Below are positions 19,103 to 28,700 of a DNA stretch of 64,000 nt, piece after piece. The notes under the pieces are model-generated. The model was not told the DNA's origin. It did no database searches and saw nothing but the letters and a program-made list of their open reading frames with translations. A program made the position numbers and the translations under genes. Position 1 is the stretch's first letter, and every line of letters begins with the position of its first letter. The stretch comes from Actinomycetes bacterium (GTDB taxonomy: Bacteria > Actinomycetota > Acidimicrobiia > Acidimicrobiales > Acidimicrobiaceae): contig JAKCDL010000008.1 in the NCBI GenBank assembly GCA_021841935.1, positions 40,987-104,986 of the forward strand. The letters run 5' to 3'.

Positions 19103-19135
19103 AAAAAAAGGCCCGCGTTCCAAAGAACACGGGCC
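19103..19135 (-). terminator. Rho-independent terminator after rplI
   Basis: On the minus strand GGCCCGTGTTC pairs with GAACGCGGGCC (one mismatch) around TTTG, followed by seven T. This is a textbook terminator, 20 bp past the rplI stop and before dnaB. Confidence 0.9.
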
Positions 19136-19155
19136 CTCCTTACAAGGAATTAATA

Positions 19156-19599
19156 CTACTCTGTCACGTCGACTGTTATAGTTACCTTGACATCAGGATG
19201 AAGCACAACCAAAACGTCGTGTTTACCCAGCTTCTTAATGTGATTATCAAGGTGAACCGCCCTACGATCCAAAGTGACCGAGAAGGCCGCTTCGATCGCT
19301 TCGGTAATTTCATGTTGAGTCACCGAACCGTAGAGAATACCTTCGTGCGCCGCATTGCCTGCAAGGGTGACACGACCACCGGCCAAGACTCTCGCCACTG
19401 CCTCCGCACCTTCACGGTTTTTACGATCCCTAAGGTCGCGTGCTCTTCTCATGGCATCAGCTTGAGCCTGGATGCCAGCTGTGGCAACAATCGCATGACC
19501 TTGAGGAATAAGGAAGTTACGGGCATAGCCATCAGCAACATTTACTATGTCGCCTCTCTTACCCAAATTTGAGAGGTCGCTACGTAAAACTACTCGCAT
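19156..19599 (-). CDS. rplI: Ribosomal protein bL9
   Basis: A 147-residue large-subunit protein. The N-terminal domain is standard ([35 protein letters not shown]), followed by the connecting helix and the C-terminal domain (LFGSVT-like motif seen as [15 protein letters not shown]). Its ATG overlaps the rpsR stop by one base (TAATG), indicating translational coupling. Confidence 0.97.
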   Translation of the reverse strand: MRVVLRSDLSNLGKRGDIVNVADGYARNFLIPQGHAIVATAGIQAQADAMRRARDLRDRKNREGAEAVARVLAGGRVTLAGNAAHEGILYGSVTQHEITEAIEAAFSVTLDRRAVHLDNHIKKLGKHDVLVVLHPDVKVTITVDVTE

Positions 19600-19985
19600 T
19601 AGTTCGCATCCTCCAACTCGACATCTTCAACCAAATCTTCGATAACTTGGTCATTCGCTGGCGCTTCGAACTGCGCATTACGATCGGGCTTTGGTCCACG
19701 AAGTGAGGTTCTCTCTGCCACCATACGCTGAGTGTACGGAAGAAGCGCCATTTCACGGGCATTTTTGATTGCATTAGCGATAGCTCGCTGATGCTGATCA
19801 CAGTTGCCCGAGACTCTTCGTGCTCTGATCTTCCCGCGCTCACTCATAAATTTCTTCAACGGATCAACGTCTTTGTAATCGATGTAGTCGATTTTTTTGA
19901 TGCAGTAAAGACATACTTTTTTCTTTATCTTCTTCGTCGTCTCTTTAGGAGCTCGACGAGAAGAACTTTTGTCACCTTTAGCCAT
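19599..19985 (-). CDS. rpsR: Ribosomal protein bS18, with long C-terminal tail
   Basis: A 128-residue small-subunit protein. The core ([56 protein letters not shown]) is typical and has the zinc-type CxxC plus a later Cys. Normal bS18 is about 75-90 residues; here ~20 basic residues precede and ~35 mostly acidic residues follow the core (ending in [13 protein letters not shown]). bS18 pairs with bS6 (rpsF, same operon) on 16S rRNA. Overlaps ssb by one base (TAATG). Confidence 0.95.
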   Translation of the reverse strand: MAKGDKSSSRRAPKETTKKIKKKVCLYCIKKIDYIDYKDVDPLKKFMSERGKIRARRVSGNCDQHQRAIANAIKNAREMALLPYTQRMVAERTSLRGPKPDRNAQFEAPANDQVIEDLVEDVELEDAN

Positions 19986-20479
19986 TAGAAAGGCTCCTCT
20001 CCTTCGTCACTGTAACTAGCTGGGTTGATCTCTTGAAATGAGGGGCCTCTGCTCGCAGTTTGTGCAGGTGCACCATAAGACTGCTGCGGTGCAAAAGAAT
20101 CCCCTCCTCGCTGCCTGCGCTCAGCTCGGTTTAGCTGAGCTGAAGCATAACGAAGACTCGGACCAACTTCTTCAGCCAAAATTTCGTTCTTTGTTCTCTT
20201 CTGACCATCTTGGTCTTCCCAAGTTCGCTGCTGTAGCTGTCCATAGACAATTACACGCGAACCTCTCTCTAGAGACTGTGAGGCGTGCTCGGCAAGCTCT
20301 CTCCAGCACACTACATCAAAGTAAGAGGTGGATTCTTCCCATTCATTAGTCTGACGGTTTTGCCACCTTCGATTGACGGCGATACTAAAGGTCACGCTCG
20401 GTAAACCGGATTGGGTATACCGAAGTTCGAGGTCACGTGTGACATTACCTATGAGAGTTACCGAATTTCCGTTCGACAC
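19985..20479 (-). CDS. ssb: Single-stranded DNA-binding protein
   Basis: A 164-residue SSB. The OB-fold spans about residues 5-110 ([20 protein letters not shown] in two parts: [21 protein letters not shown]; then [17 protein letters not shown] and [15 protein letters not shown]). A Gln/Gly-rich linker and the acidic tip DEGEEPF, which binds partner proteins, follow. The start is set at the GTG at 20479, with GGAG 6 bp upstream; a 60-codon open extension runs back over rpsF and is not SSB-like. Confidence 0.94.
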   Translation of the reverse strand: MSNGNSVTLIGNVTRDLELRYTQSGLPSVTFSIAVNRRWQNRQTNEWEESTSYFDVVCWRELAEHASQSLERGSRVIVYGQLQQRTWEDQDGQKRTKNEILAEEVGPSLRYASAQLNRAERRQRGGDSFAPQQSYGAPAQTASRGPSFQEINPASYSDEGEEPF

Positions 20480-20525
20480 AGCTTTCTCCAGATTCGCAAG
20501 TGTCGCGAGTTTAAGCTCGCGTAAT

Positions 20526-20852
20526 TTATGCAGTTGCCTCTTTGGCGGGAGCGCTACCCGCGACACGTTCAGGAAGCCGAATGATTTTGTGGCGAAGTAC
20601 ACCATCAGTAATAGAGAGAACTCGAGCGATTTCAGCGACTGTTTGAGGCGTCGAACCAAACTCGATTACCGAATAGTTGCCCTCTTGCACCTTATTAATT
20701 TCGTATGCAAGCTTGCGACGACCCCATCGGTCGATCTTTCCTACACTACCATCTTGACGCGCAAGATCTGTAACACGATTGATAATAGCATCCGCATCTC
20801 CGTCACTTAGACGCGAGTCGAGGATGACCATTAGCTCGTATGGTCGTACCAT
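20526..20852 (-). CDS. rpsF: Ribosomal protein bS6
   Basis: A 108-residue small-subunit protein with the conserved start MVRPYELMVIL, WGRRKLAYEINKVQEGNY and the C-terminal LSITDGVLRHKIIRL. GGAGGAG precedes the ATG at 20852; upstream in-frame codons are unrelated. First gene of rpsF-ssb-rpsR-rplI. Confidence 0.96.
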   Translation of the reverse strand: MVRPYELMVILDSRLSDGDADAIINRVTDLARQDGSVGKIDRWGRRKLAYEINKVQEGNYSVIEFGSTPQTVAEIARVLSITDGVLRHKIIRLPERVAGSAPAKEATA

Positions 20853-20945
20853 CTTTTCTCCTCCTCCGGACCCTACTTGACATAGGGGCTCTGCACGGTG
20901 CAGAGCAGGGGTGGGGTTTCCCACAATATCAAGCCTTTAACAATA
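20853..20945 (-). promoter_or_regulatory. rpsF operon leader, possible S6:S18 autoregulatory RNA
   Basis: The leader RNA (minus strand) contains the hairpin GCTCTGC/GCAGAGC with CACCG in and beside the loop, followed by a second hairpin CCCTA/TAGGG just before the ribosome binding site. S6:S18 leaders in other bacteria use a CACCG-type element resembling the 16S rRNA site. The exact consensus was not checked, so this is a suggestion only. Confidence 0.35.
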
Positions 20946-20995
20946 CCCGATGAGTACTTCAGTTACGATCAGTCGGAGGAGAATAAGGGTGGAGA

Positions 20996-21835
20996 TCAGT
21001 AGATCTTTCCTACCGAACTTTCTGCGGAATGGTAAGTGTGCGACTCCGTTGGAAATTGGGAAGTGCGAACTTCTTTTACAAACTTCGAAAGTGCGTCAAC
21101 AGAAACTTGCTCAACGTCAGCGTAGGCTTTCACAAACTTTGGACGGCGCCCAACTCCGTAACCGAGAACGTCGTGGTAGACAAGAACTTGACCATCGCAA
21201 TTCAACCCAGCTCCGATTCCTATCGTAGGAATGCTAAGTGACGAAGTAATCTCAGTCGCTAGATCATTAGGAATCGCTTCGAGCACTATTGCGAAAGCAC
21301 CGGCAGCCTCAATAGCCTTTGCATCTTCGATAATTCCTCTTGCAGCCTCTAAGTCCTTACCTTGGACCTTGAAACCGCCAAAGGAGTTGACTGATTGTGG
21401 TGTCAGACCAATATGCCCCACCACTGGAATTTCGGCATCCACAAGGGACTTAACTACATCTGCGCGCTTCTTCCCACCTTCAACCTTCACCCCTTGGGCG
21501 CCAGCGCGAATTAGCTTTGCAGCCGCCTTCTTTGCATCTGACTTTGAGGTATGGTAACTCATCCACGGCATATCGGTCACGACCATCGCACGCGTGTCTG
21601 CCGCTTTGACAGCTTTCGTGTGGTAGGCCATATCACTTACAGTCACCGACAGAGTATCGCTGTGGCCAAGAACGACCATTGCAAGAGAATCTCCCACAAG
21701 AATCATCTCGGCTCCAGATAAATCAACGTGACGAGCACTGTGGAAGTCGTATGCGGTGATCATGGTCAGCGGTTCGAATCCGCGCGATACTTTGATTGAC
21801 CTTACCTTGGGTACGGTAATACGCTCAGATGACAT
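20996..21835 (-). CDS. panB: 3-methyl-2-oxobutanoate hydroxymethyltransferase
   Basis: A 279-residue TIM-barrel enzyme, the first step of pantothenate (CoA precursor) synthesis, adding a hydroxymethyl group from methylene-THF to 2-oxoisovalerate. Diagnostic stretches are MITAYDFHSARHVDLSGAE, LVGDSLAMVVLGHSDTL, DMPWMSYHTS, KVEGGKKRA, VVGHIGLTPQSVNSFGGF and LEAIPNDLA. The start ATG at 21835 has AGGAGG 5 bp upstream; 13 earlier codons in frame are not conserved. No other pan genes nearby. Separate from rpsF, whose leader lies beyond its stop. Confidence 0.95.
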   Translation of the reverse strand: MSSERITVPKVRSIKVSRGFEPLTMITAYDFHSARHVDLSGAEMILVGDSLAMVVLGHSDTLSVTVSDMAYHTKAVKAADTRAMVVTDMPWMSYHTSKSDAKKAAAKLIRAGAQGVKVEGGKKRADVVKSLVDAEIPVVGHIGLTPQSVNSFGGFKVQGKDLEAARGIIEDAKAIEAAGAFAIVLEAIPNDLATEITSSLSIPTIGIGAGLNCDGQVLVYHDVLGYGVGRRPKFVKAYADVEQVSVDALSKFVKEVRTSQFPTESHTYHSAESSVGKIY

Positions 21836-21945
21836 TTCTACCTCCTGTGTCCCGCGCATGAAAGCTGCAGGCACTCACGTAGTTTATAAACAATATCTGG
21901 ACAATTTATTCCAGAAGTAGCCCCAGGTCAATGGTCAATTCAAAT

Positions 21946-22350
21946 TTAGGCACTTTCAACTTCTAAGACGAACGGCGCCAATATACGTATCAAGTGATTG
22001 AAGTGACAATATAGACACACCTCTACCTCGTACACTTTTACTTCAAGGTCAGAAAGAAGATACCTTTCCACCTCGCCACTTCTATTCTCGAGGCACCTAC
22101 CGTGCGCCGGAAGCTTAGGGCCAAACGCATAGTAAACATTTACAACTTTACCTTCAGCGCAGATTGGACACTCGCTATCCTGCTCTACTCCTAGATTCGA
22201 AGCTGCCCGAATCAAGTCCGGATGGGCGTCACAAATCTCATCCTTAGTTAACTCACCACGGTTGTACGCACGAACAAGCGCCCTCCGCGCAAGCACGAAG
22301 TCTATCGACCTCTCCCTGACTCCCTTGAGACTCTCTTTCTCAAACATCAC
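21946..22350 (-). CDS. DUF5318 family protein
   Basis: A 134-residue actinobacterial protein of unknown function. The family pattern is clear: a basic N-terminal helix (SIDFVLARRALVRAYNRGE), CDAHPDLIRAASNLG, a first zinc-knuckle-like pair CPICAEG and a second CLYCHFNHL, with YYAFGPKLP between. It starts with GTG at 22350 or ATG one codon later. It diverges from padR-ino1; in mycobacteria the same three genes are adjacent near ponA, supporting the assignment (established gene order). Confidence 0.85.
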   Translation of the reverse strand: MMFEKESLKGVRERSIDFVLARRALVRAYNRGELTKDEICDAHPDLIRAASNLGVEQDSECPICAEGKVVNVYYAFGPKLPAHGRCLENRSGEVERYLLSDLEVKVYEVEVCLYCHFNHLIRILAPFVLEVESA

Positions 22351-22467
22351 TGCTTTAAATGCTACCGATCTTTGACAAACTACTCATCGTTATCGACAAA
22401 TCGAGAGGGTCTCAATAGGAGACTGGAGTTCGAATTGCAGAAATATTATTAAATTGGAATAAAGTAT

Positions 22468-22490
22468 TGATATATCAGTTTGATATATCA
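22468..22490. promoter_or_regulatory. Twin TGATATATCA operator upstream of padR
   Basis: Two copies of the perfect 10-bp palindrome TGATATATCA (22468-22477 and 22481-22490) are separated by GTT, 13 bp centre to centre. They lie 32 bp before the chosen start of the PadR gene and between divergent genes. PadR proteins bind such AT-rich palindromes, so autoregulation is likely. Confidence 0.55.
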
Positions 22491-22521
22491 ATCAAAGTAC
22501 TGCGAAGGAGGTAGCAAGCAA

Positions 22522-23196
22522 TTGGGACGTGGATCATCAACATTCCTTGAGCTGGCTATTCTTTCCGTACTCAAAGATGAAACTCCGCAGAATGGGTACC
22601 AGATACGTAAAACGCTCTCTGGCCTCTGTGGCTCACTTCTCCAATTCTCCTTCGGTTCGTTATATCCTGCCCTCGGAAGACTCGAAGAAAGAGCAGCGAT
22701 CGTAACGCTCGGCACCGGAACTGGAGATAGTGACTTCATTTCTACCGGCTCAATAACTGGCGACTCAGCGTCAAAAAGAGATTGGCTGAGAGATCTGGTT
22801 CCCCAACGCGCTCTAGAGCGAAGTGGACGTAACACAAAATCCTATGTCATTACCGACATTGGACAAAAGCTCTACTCAGAACTCGTAGAGCATGTGCCAT
22901 TGGAGAGCGAACGAGATGTTCTTACGTGGCTATCACTACTCGATGAAAATTCGTACGCCACAGCTATCGAACGTATAAACGATCGCATCGCGACCATAGC
23001 TGGCACACAGCGAGTTAAATCTCGAGTTAGCAGCACTTCTCAACTTAGTAAGTCAAAAATCTCAAACGTAATAGACAAGAGAATGGCCGATCTAGCTGCC
23101 AATGAGATCAATTTTCTCAAGCAACTAGTTCTAAGTCTCTCAAACAATGAAATTCAAGGGGAAATAGCCTCGATGAATTTTGGAAAGGACATGTAA
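22522..23196 (+). CDS. PadR-family transcriptional regulator
   Basis: A 224-residue regulator. The N-terminal winged helix has the PadR pattern ([38 protein letters not shown]); the C-terminal helical domain includes the [17 protein letters not shown] segment. The wing is extended by a Ser/Thr/Gly-rich insert (about residues 74-105). The TTG at 22522 is chosen: GGAGG lies 10 bp upstream, and a longer frame would put the TGATATATCA operator inside the gene. Its TAA overlaps the ino1 ATG by one base. The neighbourhood matches the mycobacterial ino1 locus, so it may control inositol synthesis. Confidence 0.85.
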   Translation: MGRGSSTFLELAILSVLKDETPQNGYQIRKTLSGLCGSLLQFSFGSLYPALGRLEERAAIVTLGTGTGDSDFISTGSITGDSASKRDWLRDLVPQRALERSGRNTKSYVITDIGQKLYSELVEHVPLESERDVLTWLSLLDENSYATAIERINDRIATIAGTQRVKSRVSSTSQLSKSKISNVIDKRMADLAANEINFLKQLVLSLSNNEIQGEIASMNFGKDM

Positions 23197-24272
23197 TGGG
23201 CGACAAAATTAGAGTCGCATTGGCGGGCGTAGGTAACTGTTCTAGCTCCTTGGTTCAAGGAGTTAAGTACTACCAGAACGCCGACCCCAGTGAAACAGTA
23301 CCAGGACTCATGCACGTTGTCCTTGGAGGATACCACGTAGGCGATATCGAATTTGTTGCTGCATTCGACGTGGATGCGACCAAAGTAGGCACCGACCTCT
23401 CCAAGGCAATACACGCAGGTCAGAACAACACTATCAAATTTGCCGAAGTCGAAGACTCGGGAGTAACCGTGATGCGCGGACCGACACTCGATGGTCTAGG
23501 TAAGTACTATCGTATGTCAATTGAAGAGTCGCCAGCGGAACCGGTAGACGTAGTTCAGGTGCTGAAAGACTCAAAGGCAGACGTCCTCGTTAGCTATCTC
23601 CCGGTCGGATCCGAGGAGGCACAAAAGTTCTATGCTCAAGCCGCTATCGACGCAAAGGTTGCGTTCGTAAATGCAATTCCGGTTTTCATCGCCTCCGATC
23701 CAGAGTGGGCGGCAAAATTCACAGAAGCTGGCGTTCCGATCGTAGGAGATGACATTAAGAGTCAAGTTGGCGCCACTATCGTTCACCGCGTTCTGGCACG
23801 CCTCTTCGAGGACCGTGGCTTGGTTCTTGACCGTACTTACCAGCTGAACGTCGGTGGCAACATGGACTTCAAAAATATGCTTGAACGTGAGAGGCTTGAA
23901 TCAAAGAAGATCTCAAAAACACAAGCGGTAACAAGTCAAGTTGATAAGACACTCGACGACCATAATGTCCACATTGGTCCTTCAGATCACGTTGCGTGGC
24001 TTGAAGATCGCAAGTGGGCCTACATTCGCCTAGAGGGTAGAAACTTCGGTGACGTACCATTGAATGTCGAACTCAAACTCGAAGTATGGGACTCCCCCAA
24101 CTCAGCAGGTGTTATTATCGACGCGCTTCGATGCGCCAAGATCGCAGCGGACCGGAAGATCGGCGGTCCAGTACTTGGAGCATCTGCATACTTCATGAAG
24201 TCTCCACCGGTACAATACCGCGACCATATTGCACACGACATGGTTAACGATTTCGCAAATGGAAATATCTAG
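23196..24272 (+). CDS. ino1: Inositol-3-phosphate synthase
   Basis: A 358-residue NAD-dependent enzyme converting glucose 6-phosphate to inositol 3-phosphate, which feeds phosphatidylinositol and mycothiol-type products. Actinobacterial MIPS features are [20 protein letters not shown] (N-terminal NAD fold), [54 protein letters not shown] and [18 protein letters not shown]. Translationally coupled to padR (TAATG). Ended by a strong bidirectional terminator. Confidence 0.96.
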   Translation: MGDKIRVALAGVGNCSSSLVQGVKYYQNADPSETVPGLMHVVLGGYHVGDIEFVAAFDVDATKVGTDLSKAIHAGQNNTIKFAEVEDSGVTVMRGPTLDGLGKYYRMSIEESPAEPVDVVQVLKDSKADVLVSYLPVGSEEAQKFYAQAAIDAKVAFVNAIPVFIASDPEWAAKFTEAGVPIVGDDIKSQVGATIVHRVLARLFEDRGLVLDRTYQLNVGGNMDFKNMLERERLESKKISKTQAVTSQVDKTLDDHNVHIGPSDHVAWLEDRKWAYIRLEGRNFGDVPLNVELKLEVWDSPNSAGVIIDALRCAKIAADRKIGGPVLGASAYFMKSPPVQYRDHIAHDMVNDFANGNI

Positions 24273-24303
24273 CCCTAAATTCGCAAAGAATTGCTAGGAA
24301 AAT

Positions 24304-24335
24304 AAAAGGCCCTGCCGATGCCGGCAGGGCCTTTT
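24304..24335. terminator. Bidirectional Rho-independent terminator
   Basis: GGCCCTGCCG (24308-24317) pairs with CGGCAGGGCC (24322-24331) around ATGC, flanked by AAAA and TTTT. It serves ino1 and the convergent glucosidase gene. Confidence 0.92.
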
Positions 24336-24355
24336 CATAACCTATATTGCCGAGG

Positions 24356-25930
24356 CTAACGACGACGGTAAATCGTTGCCTTAGCCTTAGCCCCCGATGA
24401 AGTTAATCTTTCCGAAGACAGAACTTCATCAAAGTCAGACATCGTAAATTTGTCGGATATCGTCTCTGAACTATCAGATTTTTCAAATACTAGATCTACC
24501 AAAAATTGATCTACTTCGTAAATCCATCTACTTTCATCGATGAAGACGTCCTTCAATTTGGCTTTACCGTCAATCTCTTTGTGCAACCTCGTCAACTTCT
24601 TGGTTAGGTTCAAAATCGATTCGACATCATCTCTTTGCGCCGCTACAGACCCAAAGGGTGCATCAACTGATGGCAGCCAGGTTCTAACCGCGCTACTAAA
24701 ACCCCTTCCTGGAGCATCACTCCAATGAAGTGGAGTGCGAGCGCGATCTCGAAGAAATACGTTTTTCGTGGAGTCAAGACTCATAGTATCGACCATCTGC
24801 TCACGAGAAATGTCAGCGTCGACGGTACCAATTTCATCACCGTAGTAGAGAACCACAACACCAGGCAAGGTAAAAAGAAGTACTAGCGCCAGTCGAATCG
24901 TGTCTTCATCGTCGCCACACCAGCGCGTTGGAAATCTAGATATATCGTGATTTGAACCCGTCCACGTTGCAATCGAAGCTAGTGGCTGTTCAGAGAGTGC
25001 AAGGTGCACGGCATCGTGCATCCCGCGCGCGCTAAATTTTGTCATCACAAATCCAAAGTTGAAAGTTAACTGCAACTCGTCATCGTCGCCAAAAAACTTC
25101 ACCAGAGCTGCAGGGTCATTGACCCACGTCTCCCCCAATAGAAGTCGTTCCGGCTTATACTCCTCTGCAATAGCTCTCCAGCTCTTATAAAGCCCATGAA
25201 CCTCAGGGCGGTTTGCCGAATAAACCGGAAGATTTCCGTAGGTGGCACCAAGCTCACCACCTTGCGCTGGCGGATCATCCCTGAGTTCTGCGTCTTTAAA
25301 GATTCCATGGGCGACGTCGATCCGAAAACCATCCACTCCGAGATCGAACCAAAACTTTAGAATATCTTCGAATTCCTGCTGCACCTTCAAGTTCCACCAA
25401 TTGAGATCGGGCTGATCCACGAGGAAATTATGAAGAAAGTACTGGCCGCTCTTCTCATCGAACGTCCAAGCGCTTGCACCCGTAGCATCAATCCAATTAT
25501 TTGGCGGTTTTGAACCACCTTCGCGACCACTAGACCAAACGTAGTAGTCGCGGTAGACGTTATCCGACGACTTATTTGCCTCGATAAACCACCTGTGCTG
25601 ACTACTTGTATGATTTGGCACTAAATCCATAATCAGCTTCAAAGAATTTTCATTGAAAAGTGCTATCAATTCTTTAAAATCTTCGATAGTCCCGTACTCT
25701 GGATTTATTCCCACATAATCTGAGACATCATAGCCATAGTCCTTATTAGGAGAAGGGTTGATCGGACTCAACCATACTCCGTCTACACCCAATTCGACGA
25801 TGTGGTTAAAGTTCTCAATCAGTCCTCTGAAGTCTCCGACGCCATCGCCATTTGAGTCCTTCCAACTCCTGACATAGATCTGATATAGTGTCGCATTTGA
25901 CCACCACTTACTACCTACACCGTGGATCAC
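24356..25930 (-). CDS. GH13 alpha-glucosidase / oligo-1,6-glucosidase-like
   Basis: A 524-residue cytoplasmic-type alpha-amylase-family enzyme. Conserved regions are WWSNATLYQIYVRSWKDSNG, LGVDGVWLSPINPSP, DLVPNHTS, GVDGFRIDVAHG with the nucleophile Asp, LLGETW with the acid/base Glu, and TGSNHDISR with the stabilising Asp. Acts on alpha-glucosides such as maltose, isomaltose or sucrose; the subgroup is not certain. It starts at GTG 25930. No sugar transporter is beside it. No signal peptide seen. Confidence 0.88.
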   Translation of the reverse strand: MIHGVGSKWWSNATLYQIYVRSWKDSNGDGVGDFRGLIENFNHIVELGVDGVWLSPINPSPNKDYGYDVSDYVGINPEYGTIEDFKELIALFNENSLKLIMDLVPNHTSSQHRWFIEANKSSDNVYRDYYVWSSGREGGSKPPNNWIDATGASAWTFDEKSGQYFLHNFLVDQPDLNWWNLKVQQEFEDILKFWFDLGVDGFRIDVAHGIFKDAELRDDPPAQGGELGATYGNLPVYSANRPEVHGLYKSWRAIAEEYKPERLLLGETWVNDPAALVKFFGDDDELQLTFNFGFVMTKFSARGMHDAVHLALSEQPLASIATWTGSNHDISRFPTRWCGDDEDTIRLALVLLFTLPGVVVLYYGDEIGTVDADISREQMVDTMSLDSTKNVFLRDRARTPLHWSDAPGRGFSSAVRTWLPSVDAPFGSVAAQRDDVESILNLTKKLTRLHKEIDGKAKLKDVFIDESRWIYEVDQFLVDLVFEKSDSSETISDKFTMSDFDEVLSSERLTSSGAKAKATIYRRR

Positions 25931-26045
25931 CTAATGCCCCCTTTACCCTTTGCGTAGTAGATCATATGGTACGTTCATTTGATCATCGATAATGAATCCT
26001 TGCTACAGAAACGTTTTCATTCAAATCCACCTAATGTTCGGCGAC

Positions 26046-27488
26046 TCATGCAGAGCTTCTCTCTTGCCACCAAACCTTGAGACGACCAACGATTTCCTCT
26101 TCTCCCAGCAGTCCCTCATCGAGACGAATATCCATCAGGAAAGAAAGTGCTTCACCTACCGTGCGACCGGGTCCGATTTCAAGGATCTCCATCACTTTCA
26201 CTCCATCTATCTCGGGTCGCAATGAATCGAGTTCTTCTCGCTGCCTTAAGTCGACAATTCGATCTTTGAGTTCAACCATTCGAGTCTCTAGCGCCCTCAC
26301 TTTGTTTGCGTTTCTGGTAGTGCAGTCAGCCAGAGTAAGAGCGTTGAGTCGATCCAAGAGTTCTCCGGCGTCAGAGACGTATCGCCGAACTGCCTTATCT
26401 GTCCAACCAGCCTGGTAGGTATGGAATCGAAGATGGAGATAGACGAGGCGAGAGACTGCATTGACCATCTCCGAAGAGTACTTCAATTCTCGCATCCGCT
26501 TCTTCGTCATCTTGGAACCGACGATGTCGTGATTGTAGAATGTAACCCCGCCCTTTTCAAACTTTCTAGTCCTAGGCTTGCCTATATCGTGAAAGAGGGC
26601 TGCTAATCGCAAAGGGAGATCGGCTTGAGTCTTGTCAACGACTGAATAGGTATGCTCCAAAACATCCTTGTGATGATGGATCGGATCTTGCTCTAGCGCT
26701 AGCGCAGGAAGCTCTGGCAACACTTTAGAGGCTAGACCGGTATCCGTCATCAACCTAAGACCAATCGATGGCCTCTTGGTCATCATCAACTTGTCAAGTT
26801 CTCCACGGATTCTCTCGGTCGAAACAATATCAAGGCGATCGATCATCGAGCGGATCGCCAATTCAACCTTTTCGTCCAATCGAAAGTCAAGCTTGGCTGC
26901 AAATCTAACCGCGCGAAGCATTCGCAAAGGATCGTCTTCAAAAGATTGAGAAGGATCTCTAGGTGTCGCAATCAAACGGTTTTCGATGTCTTCGATACCG
27001 CCAAATGGATCGACAAGGATTGGTTCATCGCTAAGAAAGTCTATAGCCATTGAGTTCATCCTGAAGTCCCGTCGGACCAAGTCTTCCTCCAAGGAAGTGG
27101 GCATCGTCACGACTGGTTTACGAGAATCCTCCCGATACACGTCACCTCGATGAGTTGTAATCTCTATCGTCAATCCACGGATTTGAGCAGCAACCGTGCC
27201 ATATGCCGCACCAACATCCCAAATAGATTCTGCAATTGGCGAAAGAAGCTTTTTAGTGACCGACGGGAGGGCGTCAGTTGTAAAGTCGAAGTCGATCGCA
27301 TCGGGATCGTCTTCAACACCATCTTTAAGTCTTTGTTCCGAGGTGATCGGGACTCCAAGTATCAAATCACGGACGGACCCTCCGACGAGATACAAGGAAT
27401 TTCCTCCTTGCATGAATACCTCTTGTAACTTGACAAGCCTATGACGCAGGGCTTTGACTTGGTTTTGCACTTCGGTATCTAAAAACAT
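26046..27488 (-). CDS. cca: CCA tRNA nucleotidyltransferase with HD domain
   Basis: A 480-residue enzyme that adds or repairs the 3' CCA of tRNAs. Signatures are YLVGGSVRDLILG, DPDAIDFDFTTDA (metal-binding Asp pair), DLVRRDFRMNSMAID, RDPSQSFEDDPLRMLRAVRFAAKL (shown in parts: FEDDPLRMLRAVRFAA), then an HD domain with ALFHDIGKPRT. It matters here since tRNA-Ile lacks an encoded CCA. In mycobacteria the equivalent pcnA sits at the same place near the origin, upstream of murJ. It shares direction with the downstream-lying glucosidase but is separated by 115 bp. Confidence 0.95.
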   Translation of the reverse strand: MFLDTEVQNQVKALRHRLVKLQEVFMQGGNSLYLVGGSVRDLILGVPITSEQRLKDGVEDDPDAIDFDFTTDALPSVTKKLLSPIAESIWDVGAAYGTVAAQIRGLTIEITTHRGDVYREDSRKPVVTMPTSLEEDLVRRDFRMNSMAIDFLSDEPILVDPFGGIEDIENRLIATPRDPSQSFEDDPLRMLRAVRFAAKLDFRLDEKVELAIRSMIDRLDIVSTERIRGELDKLMMTKRPSIGLRLMTDTGLASKVLPELPALALEQDPIHHHKDVLEHTYSVVDKTQADLPLRLAALFHDIGKPRTRKFEKGGVTFYNHDIVGSKMTKKRMRELKYSSEMVNAVSRLVYLHLRFHTYQAGWTDKAVRRYVSDAGELLDRLNALTLADCTTRNANKVRALETRMVELKDRIVDLRQREELDSLRPEIDGVKVMEILEIGPGRTVGEALSFLMDIRLDEGLLGEEEIVGRLKVWWQERSSA

Positions 27489-27499
27489 AGATCTACAAA

Positions 27500-28531
27500 C
27501 TAGAGTTCGAGTGACCTCGCCCTTGCCATGCGAATGGCTTCTATAGTTTTTGAGTCGATCTCTTCACTGCTGCTCTTTTCGAAGCCAAATCCTTCTCCAA
27601 CCATTGCAGCTAATGTTTCAGCAGTACTCACCCTTAAAGCATCGAGGTCATAGCCTCCTTCAAGAAAGACGATTCGCTTCCCTTTCGGAACTAGAGAAAA
27701 TAGCCATTCAACAAATACCCGATAGTCGAAAGAAGTTAAACCTAAATCGGTAAGTGGATCAATGTGGTGGCTATCGAAACCTGCCGAGATCAATACCCAG
27801 GTTGGTGAAAACGCCTCGACTTCGGGAGATATAATCTGGTCAATTGCGGCTCGATAGGTTCCAATTGTTGTACCAGAGGGAAGGGGTATGTTGATCGTTC
27901 TACCTATTCCTTCTCCCTTGCCTACCTCAGAGGCTCTACCAGTTCCGGGATAGAGCGGGTACTGGTGAAAAGAAACATACAGGACTGAGGGATCGGCATA
28001 AAAAATATCTTGCGTACCATTCCCGTGGTGGGCGTCAAAGTCAACAATAAGCACTCTCTCGCCCCTGTCCGCTAGATATCGAGCGGCAACGGCAACATTA
28101 TTTACAAGACAAAACCCCATCGCTCGATCAAGAACTGCATGATGTCCCGGAGGTCTTACCGCTAAAAAGGCCGAATCGGCATCGCCGCTGTCCAACCTTC
28201 GGATAGCATCGAGTCCGCTTCCAGCTGCCAATATCGCAGCATCCCACGAGGCTTCAGAGACTGAAGTATCTGGATCTAGTCGCCCACCACCCATAAGGCA
28301 AAAACGCCTAAGTGCATCGATATAAGCCTTGTCATGAACCCGGTAGAGGGCGTCAATCGGTGCCGGCGTAGGGGCAAAGAAGGTCACAGCTCCTCCTATA
28401 TGCGCTTCATCTACGCCGCTTAGAACTGCAGCTAACCGCTCAGGTCGCTCGGGGTGTGAAGTTCCGGCATCGTGCTCGTGAAATTTCTGATGCATTCCAA
28501 ATATGAGTCCCACACCCTCTAGAATAGGCAC
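27500..28531 (-). CDS. Histone deacetylase-family (AcuC-like) hydrolase
   Basis: A 343-residue zinc hydrolase of the HDAC/AcuC/AphA superfamily. Key residues are visible in HEHDAGTSHPERPERL, VRPPGHHAVLDRAMGFCLVNN (HH pair; quoted in parts as RPPGHHA and GFCLVNNVAVAA), VLIVDFDAHHGNGTQDIFY (DxH zinc ligands) and LISAGFDSHHIDP, with FLEGGYDLDAL near the end. Substrates in bacteria include acetyl-lysine proteins and acetylpolyamines; not decidable here. Starts with GTG; a second GTG six codons on is possible. Ends 11 bp upstream of cca on the same strand. Confidence 0.88.
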   Translation of the reverse strand: MPILEGVGLIFGMHQKFHEHDAGTSHPERPERLAAVLSGVDEAHIGGAVTFFAPTPAPIDALYRVHDKAYIDALRRFCLMGGGRLDPDTSVSEASWDAAILAAGSGLDAIRRLDSGDADSAFLAVRPPGHHAVLDRAMGFCLVNNVAVAARYLADRGERVLIVDFDAHHGNGTQDIFYADPSVLYVSFHQYPLYPGTGRASEVGKGEGIGRTINIPLPSGTTIGTYRAAIDQIISPEVEAFSPTWVLISAGFDSHHIDPLTDLGLTSFDYRVFVEWLFSLVPKGKRIVFLEGGYDLDALRVSTAETLAAMVGEGFGFEKSSSEEIDSKTIEAIRMARARSLEL

Positions 28532-28700
28532 AATTAGCCACCGATGATGAATCGGATTAACTATTTCGAGGTAGCGCAGTGTCGTTGAGCATTAAGCCAA
28601 GTTTGCGCAATATTCTCTTGTGCTTAGATGCCACGAAGTACAGCTTCCCCTTCCTAGTCTCTATGTACTGAGATAATTAGAACTTCCTGGTATCCATCGA

